A stretch of 64,000 nucleotides of DNA from NCBI RefSeq assembly GCF_004151245.1, contig NZ_JUIW01000002.1:1-64000 (forward strand). Direction: 5' to 3'. The DNA is from Flavobacterium beibuense. Lineage in GTDB: Bacteria > Bacteroidota > Bacteroidia > Flavobacteriales > Flavobacteriaceae. The notes under the pieces were generated by a model that was not told the origin of the DNA, ran no database searches, and saw only the letters and a list, made by a program, of their open reading frames with translations. Below, piece by piece: positions 18,284 through 27,841 of this stretch (within the stretch, counting starts at the first letter, position 1; every line of letters starts with the position of its first letter). The translations under genes and the position numbers were made by a program.

Positions 18284-20155
18284 ATGGAAAATAACGACCA
18301 GCCTTACCCTGATCCGCAATTTAACCCTTTTCAAAACATAGCCCTCGCTTTTTCAGGGGGAGGCTACAGAGCTGCGGCTTTTTCTTTGGGAGTACTTAGT
18401 TATTTAGAACATCTTGAACTTAACGGCTTACCACTTACTAAACATATAAGTTATGTAAGTTCTGCTTCCGGAGGTACAATTACCAATCTTTTATATACAT
18501 CGGCCATACATAAAGGAATTCCTTTTAATGAGTTCTACGAACAAACCAAAACCAAACTTAACGGAGAGGATCTTTTGGAGAATGTTCTTACGGTACTTAA
18601 TGATGATAAATGCTGGGAAAAGTATGGTGATGAAAAACGCAGAAACCTGATAAATGCCTTTGCCAAGGTTTATGATGAGATGTTATTTATGGGAGATACT
18701 ATGGAAGTGTATTCCAATAAAAAGCATGTTAGTAAGTTTGAGGTATGCTGTAATTCCACTGAATTTTACAGAGGGCTTACATTTAGGTTTAAGGCAGACG
18801 GGACAAAGAAATGGTATCAAAGCATAGGTAACCGATACCTTAAGTTTGATAATGCCGGAATAGAAACATTTCAAAAGCTTAAACTGGCCGATGTACTGGC
18901 AGCTTCTTCCTGTTTTCCTATGGGGTTTGAACCGATAGTATATCCGGAAGACTTTACATATGATGATGGCGACAAAGGAAGGCTAACATCGCAGGAACTT
19001 CGGCAGGCAATTGTATATGAAGATTATAATGAGGAAAAGCGACATCTTTCCGATGCTTCTGTGACTAATGAGGAGGTGCATACCAGGCAGCCATTACAAA
19101 TAAGGTCATTCGGACTGATGGATGGTGGCATAACCGATAATCAGGCATTAAAAAGTTTAATGCTGGCAGATGAAAACAGACGAAATAAAAAGAAGCCCAA
19201 TCCTTTTGACCTGATGATTATTACCGATGTAAGCAGTTACTTTATGGATTATTATGAGGTGCCAAAGCAGTTTGAACCTAAAGGATGGAGAGGTAATAAC
19301 ATAGACCATTATGTAAAGGTTTTGCAAAAAGTAGTAAAATACCCGAAAAGAATCCAGTATTTCTCATTGATAATTGGTATTGTTTGTCTTTCAGGTGGTA
19401 TTGTGTCGGAGAATTTATATGTTCGTATTCCCGGCCTGATAATCAGTGGAATTGCCATAGCATTCTTCACTATTATGCTGATTATAAGAAAATGGCCTGT
19501 TACCCGGGAAATTCTGCGTCAGCCACAATCTTTCGACCCGTTAAAGATAATACGTGAGGCATTGCCTGTAGAATCCTTTTCAGACCGTATAATAAATAAA
19601 ATCATCAATTATCTCAAACTTACCAAACTTAATGTGTTGGAACAGATGCTAAAGGCACGCATAACATCGGTAATGAGTATGGTGATGGATGTTAACCTTA
19701 AGCAGGTTAGACGACTGATATATGAAATGTTTTTTGATGATAAACGTTGGGACAATAGGAGGCTGCCGAATTTTATTTATGAACTGAGTACCTATAATCA
19801 TAAAAGCCGATATAATCGCTTGCATGATAAGGACCGTTTAGGATGGAAATTAACTCACGAGGACAAAAGATTACTTTGCGATGATTTAAATAAAATAGAA
19901 GTAATTGCCGAAAAAGCAAGAACTATGGGAACAACTTTATGGTTTGATAAAGAAGACCAGAAAAATGATCAGCTGGCTAATATTATCAAGACTGGGCAGT
20001 TTACTACCTGTATGAATCTTTTGGAATATGTTATAGCATTGGAAAGAAAAGAAGTAGATTTAAATGGGCAGAAAGATAACGTACAAAAGATTAAGGAACT
20101 TTTAATTAGTGATATTACTAATTTTAAGAAAGATCCCGGCTACCTATATAATTGA
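18284..20155 (+). CDS. Patatin-like phospholipase with two membrane segments
   Basis: A 623-residue protein. The patatin core includes the oxyanion-hole motif SGGGYR (about 24-29), a nucleophile elbow SASGG with Ser62, and the catalytic Asp280 in GLMDGGITDNQ. Two hydrophobic segments at about 365-405 (IQYFSLIIGIVCLSGGIVS; RIPGLIISGIAIAFFTIMLII) suggest membrane anchoring. The last 200 residues are a charged helical region I do not recognise. It is probably a lipid acyl hydrolase acting at the cytoplasmic membrane; substrates are unknown. The gene converges with the LytTR regulator gene, leaving only 3 bp between the stop codons. Confidence 0.85.
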   Translation: MENNDQPYPDPQFNPFQNIALAFSGGGYRAAAFSLGVLSYLEHLELNGLPLTKHISYVSSASGGTITNLLYTSAIHKGIPFNEFYEQTKTKLNGEDLLENVLTVLNDDKCWEKYGDEKRRNLINAFAKVYDEMLFMGDTMEVYSNKKHVSKFEVCCNSTEFYRGLTFRFKADGTKKWYQSIGNRYLKFDNAGIETFQKLKLADVLAASSCFPMGFEPIVYPEDFTYDDGDKGRLTSQELRQAIVYEDYNEEKRHLSDASVTNEEVHTRQPLQIRSFGLMDGGITDNQALKSLMLADENRRNKKKPNPFDLMIITDVSSYFMDYYEVPKQFEPKGWRGNNIDHYVKVLQKVVKYPKRIQYFSLIIGIVCLSGGIVSENLYVRIPGLIISGIAIAFFTIMLIIRKWPVTREILRQPQSFDPLKIIREALPVESFSDRIINKIINYLKLTKLNVLEQMLKARITSVMSMVMDVNLKQVRRLIYEMFFDDKRWDNRRLPNFIYELSTYNHKSRYNRLHDKDRLGWKLTHEDKRLLCDDLNKIEVIAEKARTMGTTLWFDKEDQKNDQLANIIKTGQFTTCMNLLEYVIALERKEVDLNGQKDNVQKIKELLISDITNFKKDPGYLYN

Positions 20156-20158
20156 TTT

Positions 20159-20869
20159 TTAAAAGTTATTGTTTTTTAACCTTTCGGTTAATTCCCTTTT
20201 ATATGTTATTCCAATAGGAATAAGGGTCTGTTTTATAACTACATAATCCTTATTCATCTCATCCACTTTTTTAATAGCGATTATATATGATTTATGGGCT
20301 CTGATAAATAACTCCGAAGGCAAGTTTTTTTCCAGATCAGCAGTAGTTATGGTGGCTATATAGTTTCTCTTTTGGGTTACTATTTTTACATAGTTGCCAT
20401 AGCTTTGTGTATATAGAATGGTGTCAATAGGTATGTCTATAGTATCACTGTCTACCTTAACGCTTATGTTATCCTGTAACACCTCGGTAGTTTGTTTTTG
20501 TTGTGATTCTCCTGTTTCAAAAAAGCGGTTTACGGCTTTTACAAAACGCGGATAGTATACAGGTTTTAGCAGGTAATCTAAAACGCCGTATTCATAACTT
20601 TCAAGCGCAAATTCGCTGTAAGCGGTGGTAAGTATTGTTTTTGGCGGATGTTGTAGTTTTTGCAGGAGTTCAATTCCGGTGATATCGGGCATGTCAATAT
20701 CCAGAAACATCAAATCGGCATCATTTTCTTTGAGGTATTCCAGTGTGTCTTCACCATTATAAGCTTCAAACACCAGTTCCAGCAAAGGATTTTGTTTTAT
20801 ATAATTGCTAAGCACATAATGTGCAGCAGGCTCGTCGTCTACAATTATACATCTTACGGCCTTTGTCAT
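20159..20869 (-). CDS. LytTR-family response regulator
   Basis: A 236-residue regulator: receiver domain (IIVDDEPAA; phospho-acceptor Asp57 in LMFLDIDMPDITG; Lys in YLLKPV) and a C-terminal LytTR DNA-binding domain (about 140-235, ILYTQSYGNYVKIVTQKRN ... FIRAHKSYIIAIKKVDEM). It is translationally coupled by a 4-bp overlap to the LytS-like kinase gene upstream. The pair is divergent from a TolC-RND-adaptor operon whose promoter region has clear palindromes, so that operon is the first candidate target. Confidence 0.9.
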   Translation of the reverse strand: MTKAVRCIIVDDEPAAHYVLSNYIKQNPLLELVFEAYNGEDTLEYLKENDADLMFLDIDMPDITGIELLQKLQHPPKTILTTAYSEFALESYEYGVLDYLLKPVYYPRFVKAVNRFFETGESQQKQTTEVLQDNISVKVDSDTIDIPIDTILYTQSYGNYVKIVTQKRNYIATITTADLEKNLPSELFIRAHKSYIIAIKKVDEMNKDYVVIKQTLIPIGITYKRELTERLKNNNF

Positions 20870-21897
20870 AATCTTTTCAGTTTTACTTTAAGGGTAACCG
20901 TATAAGTACGGTTTTCTTCAATAGTAAGGTCATGGTCAGTACCGTAAAGCAGTTTAAGACGTTCCTTAGTATTTTTAAGTCCTATTTTGGTAGAAACAAT
21001 ATTCTTTTTCTTTTTAGGAATAGAGTTCTTAACCATAAACTCAAGTCTGTCGTCATTTACATTTATATCGATATCCACAAAACAGTTTTCAGATGTACAG
21101 GTTCCGTGCTTAAACGCATTCTCAATAAAGCATATAAGTAACATTGGCGGAATCTTATACGTGTTCTCCAAATCGATGGAGGTGTTAAGCGTAATGTTGC
21201 AACGATAACCCAAACGCTCTTTTTCAAGCTCTACATAACTGCTCACAAAGTTTATCTCATCTTCAAGTGGTACACATTGTGTTTCATGGCTTTCCAACTG
21301 GTAACGCATTAGCTGTGAAACGTGCATGATAAGGTCTGGTGTACGTTCAGGATACTGAAGGCTTATACCATATAGTGTATTAAAAGTATTGAAAAGGAAA
21401 TGGGGGTTAAGCTGCTCTTTAAGTGAGTTAAGCTGAGCCCTGTTGTAAAGCAGTTTTTCGCTGTCCAGTTTCTTACTTTCACGGTAAAATTTAAGTATAA
21501 GTGTTACCGAGAGTATACAAATTAAGGTGGCTACCAGTGTAGCTGCCTGAAAGATATAGCTTTTCTGTTCGGAAGATTTATACAGGAAACAGTTTTTATA
21601 AATCCATAAAGTAGCAACCTCATATAAAAACAATGAGAATACTGATAGCAATGCCAGACTGGAAAGTATGTATAGCAAAGGCTTATGCTTTTTTAAAAGT
21701 ATAGGAAGCAGGAAAAACCTGTTTAACTGTGCGTGAGAATATAATAACAGAAAATAAGCACAGCCCGACCATACACCACGCCATGACTTAATTAATATCC
21801 AGTCGTTAAGGGTAAAAAGCACAAAGGAGAAAACCAGAATAAACAGTTCCTGCCACCATTTTTTCTCCAAAATGCTTTTTATATACTTGTTCATCAA
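20866..21897 (-). CDS. LytS-type sensor histidine kinase (His_kinase family)
   Basis: A 343-residue kinase with four N-terminal membrane segments (roughly residues 15-135) and a short coiled coil. The His_kinase motif EQLNPHFLFNTFNTLYG carries phospho-acceptor His166. A HATPase domain follows (PPMLLICFIENAFKHG; STKIGLKNTKERL). The stimulus is not evident. It forms a coupled pair with the LytTR regulator (ATG inside the 3' overlap). The start ATG at 21895-21897 precedes the first charged/aromatic residues of the membrane region. Confidence 0.9.
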   Translation of the reverse strand: MMNKYIKSILEKKWWQELFILVFSFVLFTLNDWILIKSWRGVWSGCAYFLLLYSHAQLNRFFLLPILLKKHKPLLYILSSLALLSVFSLFLYEVATLWIYKNCFLYKSSEQKSYIFQAATLVATLICILSVTLILKFYRESKKLDSEKLLYNRAQLNSLKEQLNPHFLFNTFNTLYGISLQYPERTPDLIMHVSQLMRYQLESHETQCVPLEDEINFVSSYVELEKERLGYRCNITLNTSIDLENTYKIPPMLLICFIENAFKHGTCTSENCFVDIDINVNDDRLEFMVKNSIPKKKKNIVSTKIGLKNTKERLKLLYGTDHDLTIEENRTYTVTLKVKLKRL

Positions 21898-21949
21898 TCT
21901 ACATTTTACTGCAAAGTAAGCACTTATACTTTAATATATGCTTAAACGC

Positions 21950-22008
21950 ATGACGAATTCAATTCGTCATTTAAAAAGGCAAATGCCCAAATTGGCATCA
22001 TACATTTG
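21950..22008 (+). promoter_or_regulatory. Operator palindromes and -7 box of the TolC-RND operon
   Basis: A palindrome with 10-bp perfect arms around one central base, ATGACGAATT-C-AATTCGTCAT, spans 21950-21970. It is followed by alternating half-sites GGCA (21978-21981), TGCC (21984-21987) and GGCA (21994-21997), and by TACATTTG at 22001-22008, a perfect match to the TAnnTTTG -7 box, 52 bp before the tolC-like ATG. The long palindrome would sit near -55 and the GGCA sites in the promoter spacer. That layout suggests dual regulation of the efflux operon, possibly by a repressor encoded elsewhere. Confidence 0.55.
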
Positions 22009-22059
22009 TGCTGCATTAATCAAATGCATTTTAATAATCCTTACTAACTATTATTCTAA

Positions 22060-23442
22060 ATGTACTTCAGGAAAATTATCTTGTTATTGCTTTTTTATTC
22101 CGTATGGGGGAATTCGCAAACCCTCACACTTAAGGATGCAATAGAGACAGGGATGTCTAACTATGGTATTATTCATGCCAAACAAAACTACAGCGATGCC
22201 GCACAGGAGTCGGTAAAGCAGGCCAAAAGAGATTATTTACCCAATCTTACCCTTGCTGCCCAGCAGGATTATGGTACGGTAAACGGTCAAAATGGTCCTT
22301 TATATGGTTTTGGAGGGCTTGGGGTCGCCTCATCGGGGCTTCCGCTTGCCGAACAGAACTGGAATGCTGCTTTTGGCGCGTTGTACCTTGTGAATGTTAA
22401 TTGGGACTTTTTCACTTTCGGAAGGGCAAAACAACGCATCAAAATTGCCAAGGCTGATGCTGAACGATACCAGCAGGACTATGAACAGGAAAAGTTTAAG
22501 CATAAGGTTAAAATAGCCGCTGCTTACCTAAACCTACTGGCAAGCCACAGGCTTATGATTTCGCAGCAAAAAAACCTTGAGCGTGCCGAGGTTGTACATC
22601 ATAATGCTGCGGTGCGTGTTAAAAACGGACTTTTGCCCGGTGTAGATTCAACCCTTGCGGCAGCCGAGGTTTCAAGGGCAAAAATTGCCTTAAACCAGAT
22701 TAAGCAACAACTTAAGATTCAAAACAATGAGCTGGCAAATTATATGGGTATCGAAGCAAGGGATTTTGATATTGATACTTCTTTTGTTACTAAAGTACCG
22801 GCAGCTGTTTTAACTGCAGAGGTACAAAACGACAGCCTTAACCCAATACTGAAATTTTACAGGAGCAGGATTGAGATAAGCAAAAGTCAGCTGAGTTTAT
22901 ATAAAAAAGAATACTATCCTACTTTTTCATTATTTGGTGTTTTTCAGTCACGAGGTTCGGGCTTTAATGCTGACTATGCCACAAACCAAAACTCTTATAC
23001 GCGTAATTATTTTGACGGAGTAGATCCGGTTAGGAGTAACTATCTGCTTGGAGTTGGGGTTACATGGAATATCACCACTATAGCCCGTTCTTCTAAAAAA
23101 GTAGCTGCCCAAAAGCTGATTGCTCAGGGCTTGCAGGAAGAATATAATGCCATAAGCAATGAACTTAAAACCCAGATTGATGCTGCCAATACACGTATGG
23201 ATTATGCCTTACAGAATTATAATGAGGCTCCGCATCAGGTGGATGCGGCCCAACAGGCTTATAAACAACGTACAGCACTGTACAACAACGGTCTTACTAA
23301 TCTTGTAGATGTTACTCAGGCATTATATACGCTAAACAGGGCTGAGACCGACAGGGATGTTATTTACACGAATGTATGGCAGGCCCTGCTGATGAAAGCA
23401 GCTGCTACGGGAGACTTTAACCTTTTTATTAACGAATTCTAA
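22060..23442 (+). CDS. TolC-family outer-membrane efflux protein
   Basis: A 460-residue protein with a signal peptide (KIILLLLFYSVWGNSQ) and the two-fold OEP repeat typical of TolC: long coiled-coil helices (for example LKDAIETGMSNYGIIHAKQNYSD and the C-terminal copy ending RTALYNNGLTNLVDVTQALYTLNRAETDRD). It forms the outer-membrane exit duct of the pump encoded by the next two genes. First gene of the operon; the permease gene starts 12 bp later. The start ATG at 22060 directly precedes the signal peptide. Confidence 0.9.
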   Translation: MYFRKIILLLLFYSVWGNSQTLTLKDAIETGMSNYGIIHAKQNYSDAAQESVKQAKRDYLPNLTLAAQQDYGTVNGQNGPLYGFGGLGVASSGLPLAEQNWNAAFGALYLVNVNWDFFTFGRAKQRIKIAKADAERYQQDYEQEKFKHKVKIAAAYLNLLASHRLMISQQKNLERAEVVHHNAAVRVKNGLLPGVDSTLAAAEVSRAKIALNQIKQQLKIQNNELANYMGIEARDFDIDTSFVTKVPAAVLTAEVQNDSLNPILKFYRSRIEISKSQLSLYKKEYYPTFSLFGVFQSRGSGFNADYATNQNSYTRNYFDGVDPVRSNYLLGVGVTWNITTIARSSKKVAAQKLIAQGLQEEYNAISNELKTQIDAANTRMDYALQNYNEAPHQVDAAQQAYKQRTALYNNGLTNLVDVTQALYTLNRAETDRDVIYTNVWQALLMKAAATGDFNLFINEF

Positions 23443-23454
23443 CAGCATCAGATA

Positions 23455-26400
23455 ATGAATTTAATCCGATTTGCACTTCGCAAACCCATATCCATACTCG
23501 TACTCGTTGCCGGATTGTTCTTTTTCGGTATTGGGGCAGTGAGGACGGTTAAGGTGGATATCCTGCCAAAAATGAATATGCCGGTACTTTACCTGGCACA
23601 CCCGTTTGCAGGTTATACACCAGACCAGATGGAATCTTACTTTGCAAAAAACTATATAAACATAATGTTGTTTGCCAATGGCGTAAAATCCATTGAGACC
23701 AAAAACCTTCAGGGGCTTACATTAATGAAAGTAAGCTATTATGAAGATACTAATATGGCACAGGCTGCGGCCGAATTGAGTGCATTGGCAAACAGGATAC
23801 AGGCTATTTTCCCTCCGGGATCTCAACCGCCGTTTGTTATCCGTTTCGACTCGTCTACACTTCCTATAGGGCAGTTGGTTTTGAGTAGTAAGGAACGTAG
23901 CAATAATGAACTTCAGGATTTGGCAAACGTATATGTACGTTCGTCGTTTACCTCCATTCCGGGACTATTATCTCCGGCACCCTTTGGAGGTAGCCCAAGA
24001 ACTATAGAAATCAATGTTGATCCGGCACAGCTTCGAGCTCACAACCTAACGCCCGACCAGATTGTGGAAGCCATAAGGCTTAACAACCAAACGGCGCCTC
24101 CGGGTAATGTAAGGGTAGGCGATATAAATTATCTGACCCCAACCAACAATACTATAAAAGAAATTAAGGATTTTGAAAAAATACCTTTGTTTAAAGGTGC
24201 AGTTCAAAACCTGTATCTTGGAGATGTGGCTACCGTAAAAGACGGTGCCGATGTTACTACAGGTTATGCACTGGTAAACGGTAAAAGATCGGTTTACATA
24301 AATATTGCTAAAGCCGGTGATGCCTCTACATGGGAGGTGGTTAAAAATCTTAAAAAAGCTTTACCTAAAATACAAAGTACACTACCGGAAGATGTAAAGG
24401 TTAGTTATGAGTTTGACCAGTCGGTATATGTTATCAACTCCGTTAAGAGCCTTATTACAGAAGGGGTTATAGGTGCAGTACTTACCGGATTGATGGTTAT
24501 ACTCTTCCTTGGTGACAGGCGTGGGGCACTTATTGTAATTTTAACCATACCAATATCGGTTATATCGGGTGTATTCTTCCTGAAATTGTTTGGGCAAACC
24601 ATTAATCTTATGTCCCTTAGCGGACTGGCACTTGCCATAGGTATTCTGGTAGATGAGAGTACCGTAACCATAGAGAATATTCACCAGCATCTCGATATGG
24701 GTAAACCAAAAGCCCTTGCTATTTGGGATGCGTGTAAAGAAATAGCCCTGCCAAAGTTATTGATATTACTTTGTATACTATCGGTATTTGCTCCTGCATT
24801 TACCATGATGGGTATACCGGGAGCTTTATTCTTACCATTGGCACTTGCAATTGGGTTCTCCATGATTACTTCGTTCCTTTTATCACAAACCTTTGTTCCT
24901 GTTATGGCAAACTGGTTAATGAAAGAGGGAGGACATGCAAAACATGACCATGCACATTCGCATAATGAGAAGGAAGCGGCTGCCGAAAAACAGGCTTACT
25001 CTGAACGTGAAGATTATGATAATAACGGAAAAATAAGCCGTTTTGAAAAGTTCAGGATGGGCTTTATGAGGCTTATTGACAGGCTTATGCCTAAAAGAAA
25101 AGTTATCGGAATCGGCTATCTGGTAGGGGTAACGGCTGTAGCAATTATGGTATTAGGCCTGATAGGACAGGATGTTTTTCCTAAAGTAAACTCAACACAG
25201 TTCCAGTTAAGGCTTCGCGCTCCGGATGGTACCCGTTTAGAACGTACCGAAGAAAAAGCCGTTACGGTATTACATGAGGTTGAAAATATGGTAGGAGAGG
25301 AGCATATAGGTATCTCATCTATGTATGTGGGTACACACCCTTCCTTATTCTCGGTAAACCCTATCTATCTTTTTATGGCGGGGCCACACGAGGCGGTACT
25401 ACAGGTATCACTTAAAGATTATCATGCCGATATGGATGACTTTAAGGATGAACTAAGGGCAAGAATTAAAAAAGCGGTACCCGATATGAAAGTCTCTTTT
25501 GAGCCTATAGAACTTACCGATAAGGTATTGAGTCAGGGATCGCCTACGCCAATAGAAATAAGACTCGCAGGTAAAGACAAAAAACGCAATGAAGAGTATG
25601 CTGAAAAGATAATGACAAAAATGCGTGATGTGGACTATTTCAGGGATGTACAGATAGCACAGTCGATACACTATCCGGCACTGGATATTAATATAGACAG
25701 AGTTAAGGCGGCACAGCTTGGGGTAGATATGACCGATATTTCACGTTCTCTTATAGCCTCTACATCTTCATCACGTTATACCGAAAAGAATACCTGGATT
25801 GATGAAAAAGCAGGGCTTGCATACAGTGTGCAGGTACAGGTTCCGTTAGATAAGATGAACACAAAGCAGGATATATCGGAAATTCCAGTGTTGCGAAATT
25901 CGGCAAGGCCGGTACTTAGTGATGTGGCTACCATTACCGAAAGTGAAACACATGGAGAGAACGATAACGTGGGGGCTATGCCTTACATCTCTATTACTGC
26001 CAATATAGACCATACCAATTTAGGTACGGCATCTAATGAAGTGAACAATATTATCGCTTCTCTGGGCGAATTGCCAAGAGGACTCTTTATAGAACCGATA
26101 GGACTTAGTAAAGTATTAAGTGAAACCATGGATAGCCTTAGGGTAGGATTATTGGTAGCCATTGTGGTTATCTTTCTTATGCTTTCGGCAAACTTCCAGT
26201 CATTTAAAGTTTCGCTTGTAATACTTACAACAGTACCTGCGGTAGTGCTGGGAGCATTATTACTGCTATTGGCAACAGGATCTACTCTTAATCTTCAATC
26301 ATACATGGGTATAATTATGTCGGTAGGTGTGTCTATTGCCAATGCAGTACTCCTGGTAACTAATGCCGAACAGCTGCGTAAGGTAAGTGGTAATGCACTA

Positions 26401-26688
26401 CAGGCAGCAAGAGAGGCAGCATCCATACGTTTAAGGCCTATTATTATGACCAGTGTGGCTATGATAGCCGGTATGTTACCAATGGCCATAGGACACGGAG
26501 AAAGTGGTGAGCAGGTTTCACCATTGGGCAGGGCCGTAATTGGCGGACTAATGTTCTCTACATTTACGGTATTAGTAATCCTTCCGTTGATATTTGCCTG
26601 GGCACAAGGTAAAGCAAGTACTCAATCGGTATCATTAGATCCGGAGGATGAAGAAAGTAAGTTTTATGTATCACCATCAGAAAGATAA
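23455..26688 (+). CDS. RND efflux permease with a His-rich stretch and an EF-hand-like loop
   Basis: A 1077-residue AcrB/MdtB-like RND permease with two sets of six membrane segments. TM4 carries LAIGILVDESTVTIENI (about 396-412). Unusual is the central linker between the two halves: a His cluster at residues 494-505 (HAKHDHAHSHNE) is followed by DYDNNGKISRFE at 520-531. That 12-residue string satisfies all key positions of a canonical EF-hand loop (D1, D3, N5, G6, I8, E12). This segment faces the cytoplasm in the usual topology. Substrate is not evident; multidrug and metal are both possible. Operon with the TolC and adaptor genes; the adaptor ATG follows the stop codon after 1 bp. Confidence 0.9.
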   Translation: MNLIRFALRKPISILVLVAGLFFFGIGAVRTVKVDILPKMNMPVLYLAHPFAGYTPDQMESYFAKNYINIMLFANGVKSIETKNLQGLTLMKVSYYEDTNMAQAAAELSALANRIQAIFPPGSQPPFVIRFDSSTLPIGQLVLSSKERSNNELQDLANVYVRSSFTSIPGLLSPAPFGGSPRTIEINVDPAQLRAHNLTPDQIVEAIRLNNQTAPPGNVRVGDINYLTPTNNTIKEIKDFEKIPLFKGAVQNLYLGDVATVKDGADVTTGYALVNGKRSVYINIAKAGDASTWEVVKNLKKALPKIQSTLPEDVKVSYEFDQSVYVINSVKSLITEGVIGAVLTGLMVILFLGDRRGALIVILTIPISVISGVFFLKLFGQTINLMSLSGLALAIGILVDESTVTIENIHQHLDMGKPKALAIWDACKEIALPKLLILLCILSVFAPAFTMMGIPGALFLPLALAIGFSMITSFLLSQTFVPVMANWLMKEGGHAKHDHAHSHNEKEAAAEKQAYSEREDYDNNGKISRFEKFRMGFMRLIDRLMPKRKVIGIGYLVGVTAVAIMVLGLIGQDVFPKVNSTQFQLRLRAPDGTRLERTEEKAVTVLHEVENMVGEEHIGISSMYVGTHPSLFSVNPIYLFMAGPHEAVLQVSLKDYHADMDDFKDELRARIKKAVPDMKVSFEPIELTDKVLSQGSPTPIEIRLAGKDKKRNEEYAEKIMTKMRDVDYFRDVQIAQSIHYPALDINIDRVKAAQLGVDMTDISRSLIASTSSSRYTEKNTWIDEKAGLAYSVQVQVPLDKMNTKQDISEIPVLRNSARPVLSDVATITESETHGENDNVGAMPYISITANIDHTNLGTASNEVNNIIASLGELPRGLFIEPIGLSKVLSETMDSLRVGLLVAIVVIFLMLSANFQSFKVSLVILTTVPAVVLGALLLLLATGSTLNLQSYMGIIMSVGVSIANAVLLVTNAEQLRKVSGNALQAAREAASIRLRPIIMTSVAMIAGMLPMAIGHGESGEQVSPLGRAVIGGLMFSTFTVLVILPLIFAWAQGKASTQSVSLDPEDEESKFYVSPSER

Positions 26689-26689
26689 T

Positions 26690-27778
26690 ATGAAAAGATA
26701 TTCAGTAAAAAACATCATACTATTAACGGGTTTGCTATTATTGATGGCAGGCTGCGGAAAAACAGATAAGGAAGCAACTACTGAAGCCAAAGCTCCGGTT
26801 TTAGAAACATTCAGCCTACAGAAGGAAATACTTTCTTCCAGTGTTTCCATTCCGGCAGAGCTAACGGGTTTCCAGTATGTAGACCTTTATGCTAAAGTAA
26901 GCAGTTATGTAAAAGAGCTTAAAGTAGATATAGGCAGCAAAGTGAAAAAAGGACAGCTTCTTATATTGCTGGAGGCACCTGAGATAAGCTCGCAACTTGC
27001 AGCAGCAGAATCACAACTACACAGTCAGGAAGCAGTATATACGGCAAGTAATAGTACTTATAATCGTTTTTTAGAGACCAGCAAAGTAGAAGGTACTATT
27101 TCTAAAAATGACCTTGAAGTAGCTCTGTCACGTAAAAACTCTGACTATGCCAAACTTCAGGCAGCAAAAGCGGCATATAAAGAAGTACAGATAATACAAA
27201 GCTATTTACAAATAAGAGCTCCTTTTGATGGTGTGGTGACCGCTCGTAACATTAATACGGGCGCCTATGTAGGTCCGGCCGGTAAAGGATCGGAACTACC
27301 ATTACTAACTGTTCAGGATGATAAAAAACTACGTCTTTCGGTATCTGTCCCTGAGACTTATGCAGCCTACCTTAAGCACGGCGATAGTATAAGCTTTACA
27401 GTCAGGTCGCTGCCTAATCAAACCTTTAAGGCAAAGATTGCAAGAATGTCAGGAGCGCTTGATGCAAGGTTACGTTCTGAAAAGGTAGAGATGGACATTG
27501 AGAACAATACATTATTAATGCCGGGTATGGTTGCTGAGGTTACATTACCATTAAAATCTACAAACAGTACGTTTGTGGTTTCTAAGTCTGCTGTGGTAAC
27601 CTATAGCGAAGGTACTTTTGTGGTAAAGTCGGTTAACGGAAAAGCACATAGAGTTGCTGTAAAAAAGGGTAGGACAGAAGGTGATAAAGTTGAGATTTAC
27701 AGTGATAGCCTTAGTACAGATGATAAACTGGTTAAACTGGCCAGTGAAGAAATAAGAGAAGGAACAGCCTTAAATTAA
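26690..27778 (+). CDS. Periplasmic adaptor lipoprotein of the RND pump
   Basis: A 362-residue HlyD/AcrA-type adaptor with a lipoprotein signal (LTGLLLLMAGC-GKT). It has a lipoyl half-motif (KVSSYVKELKVDIGSKVKKGQLLILLEAPE), a short helical hairpin, a second lipoyl half (APFDGVVTARNINTGAYVG) and beta-barrel and membrane-proximal domains. I chose ATG 26690 because it lies 1 bp after the permease stop and begins directly with the lipoprotein signal; an in-frame ATG at 26648 would add 14 residues overlapping the permease gene. Last gene of the operon, ended by the terminator at 27805. Confidence 0.9.
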   Translation: MKRYSVKNIILLTGLLLLMAGCGKTDKEATTEAKAPVLETFSLQKEILSSSVSIPAELTGFQYVDLYAKVSSYVKELKVDIGSKVKKGQLLILLEAPEISSQLAAAESQLHSQEAVYTASNSTYNRFLETSKVEGTISKNDLEVALSRKNSDYAKLQAAKAAYKEVQIIQSYLQIRAPFDGVVTARNINTGAYVGPAGKGSELPLLTVQDDKKLRLSVSVPETYAAYLKHGDSISFTVRSLPNQTFKAKIARMSGALDARLRSEKVEMDIENNTLLMPGMVAEVTLPLKSTNSTFVVSKSAVVTYSEGTFVVKSVNGKAHRVAVKKGRTEGDKVEIYSDSLSTDDKLVKLASEEIREGTALN

Positions 27779-27804
27779 TTAGGCATCTTGGTTAATTGTT
27801 TTGG

Positions 27805-27832
27805 AAAAAAGGGAGCTTAGGCTCCCTTTTTT
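27805..27832. terminator. Bidirectional terminator between the RND operon and the DUF2254 gene
   Basis: The stem AAAAAAGGGAGC (27805-27816) pairs perfectly with GCTCCCTTTTTT (27821-27832), loop TTAG. Plus-strand transcripts of the efflux operon and minus-strand transcripts of the convergent DUF2254 gene (stop at 27842) would both meet it with a T-run. Confidence 0.88.
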
Positions 27833-27841
27833 ATATAGTTT

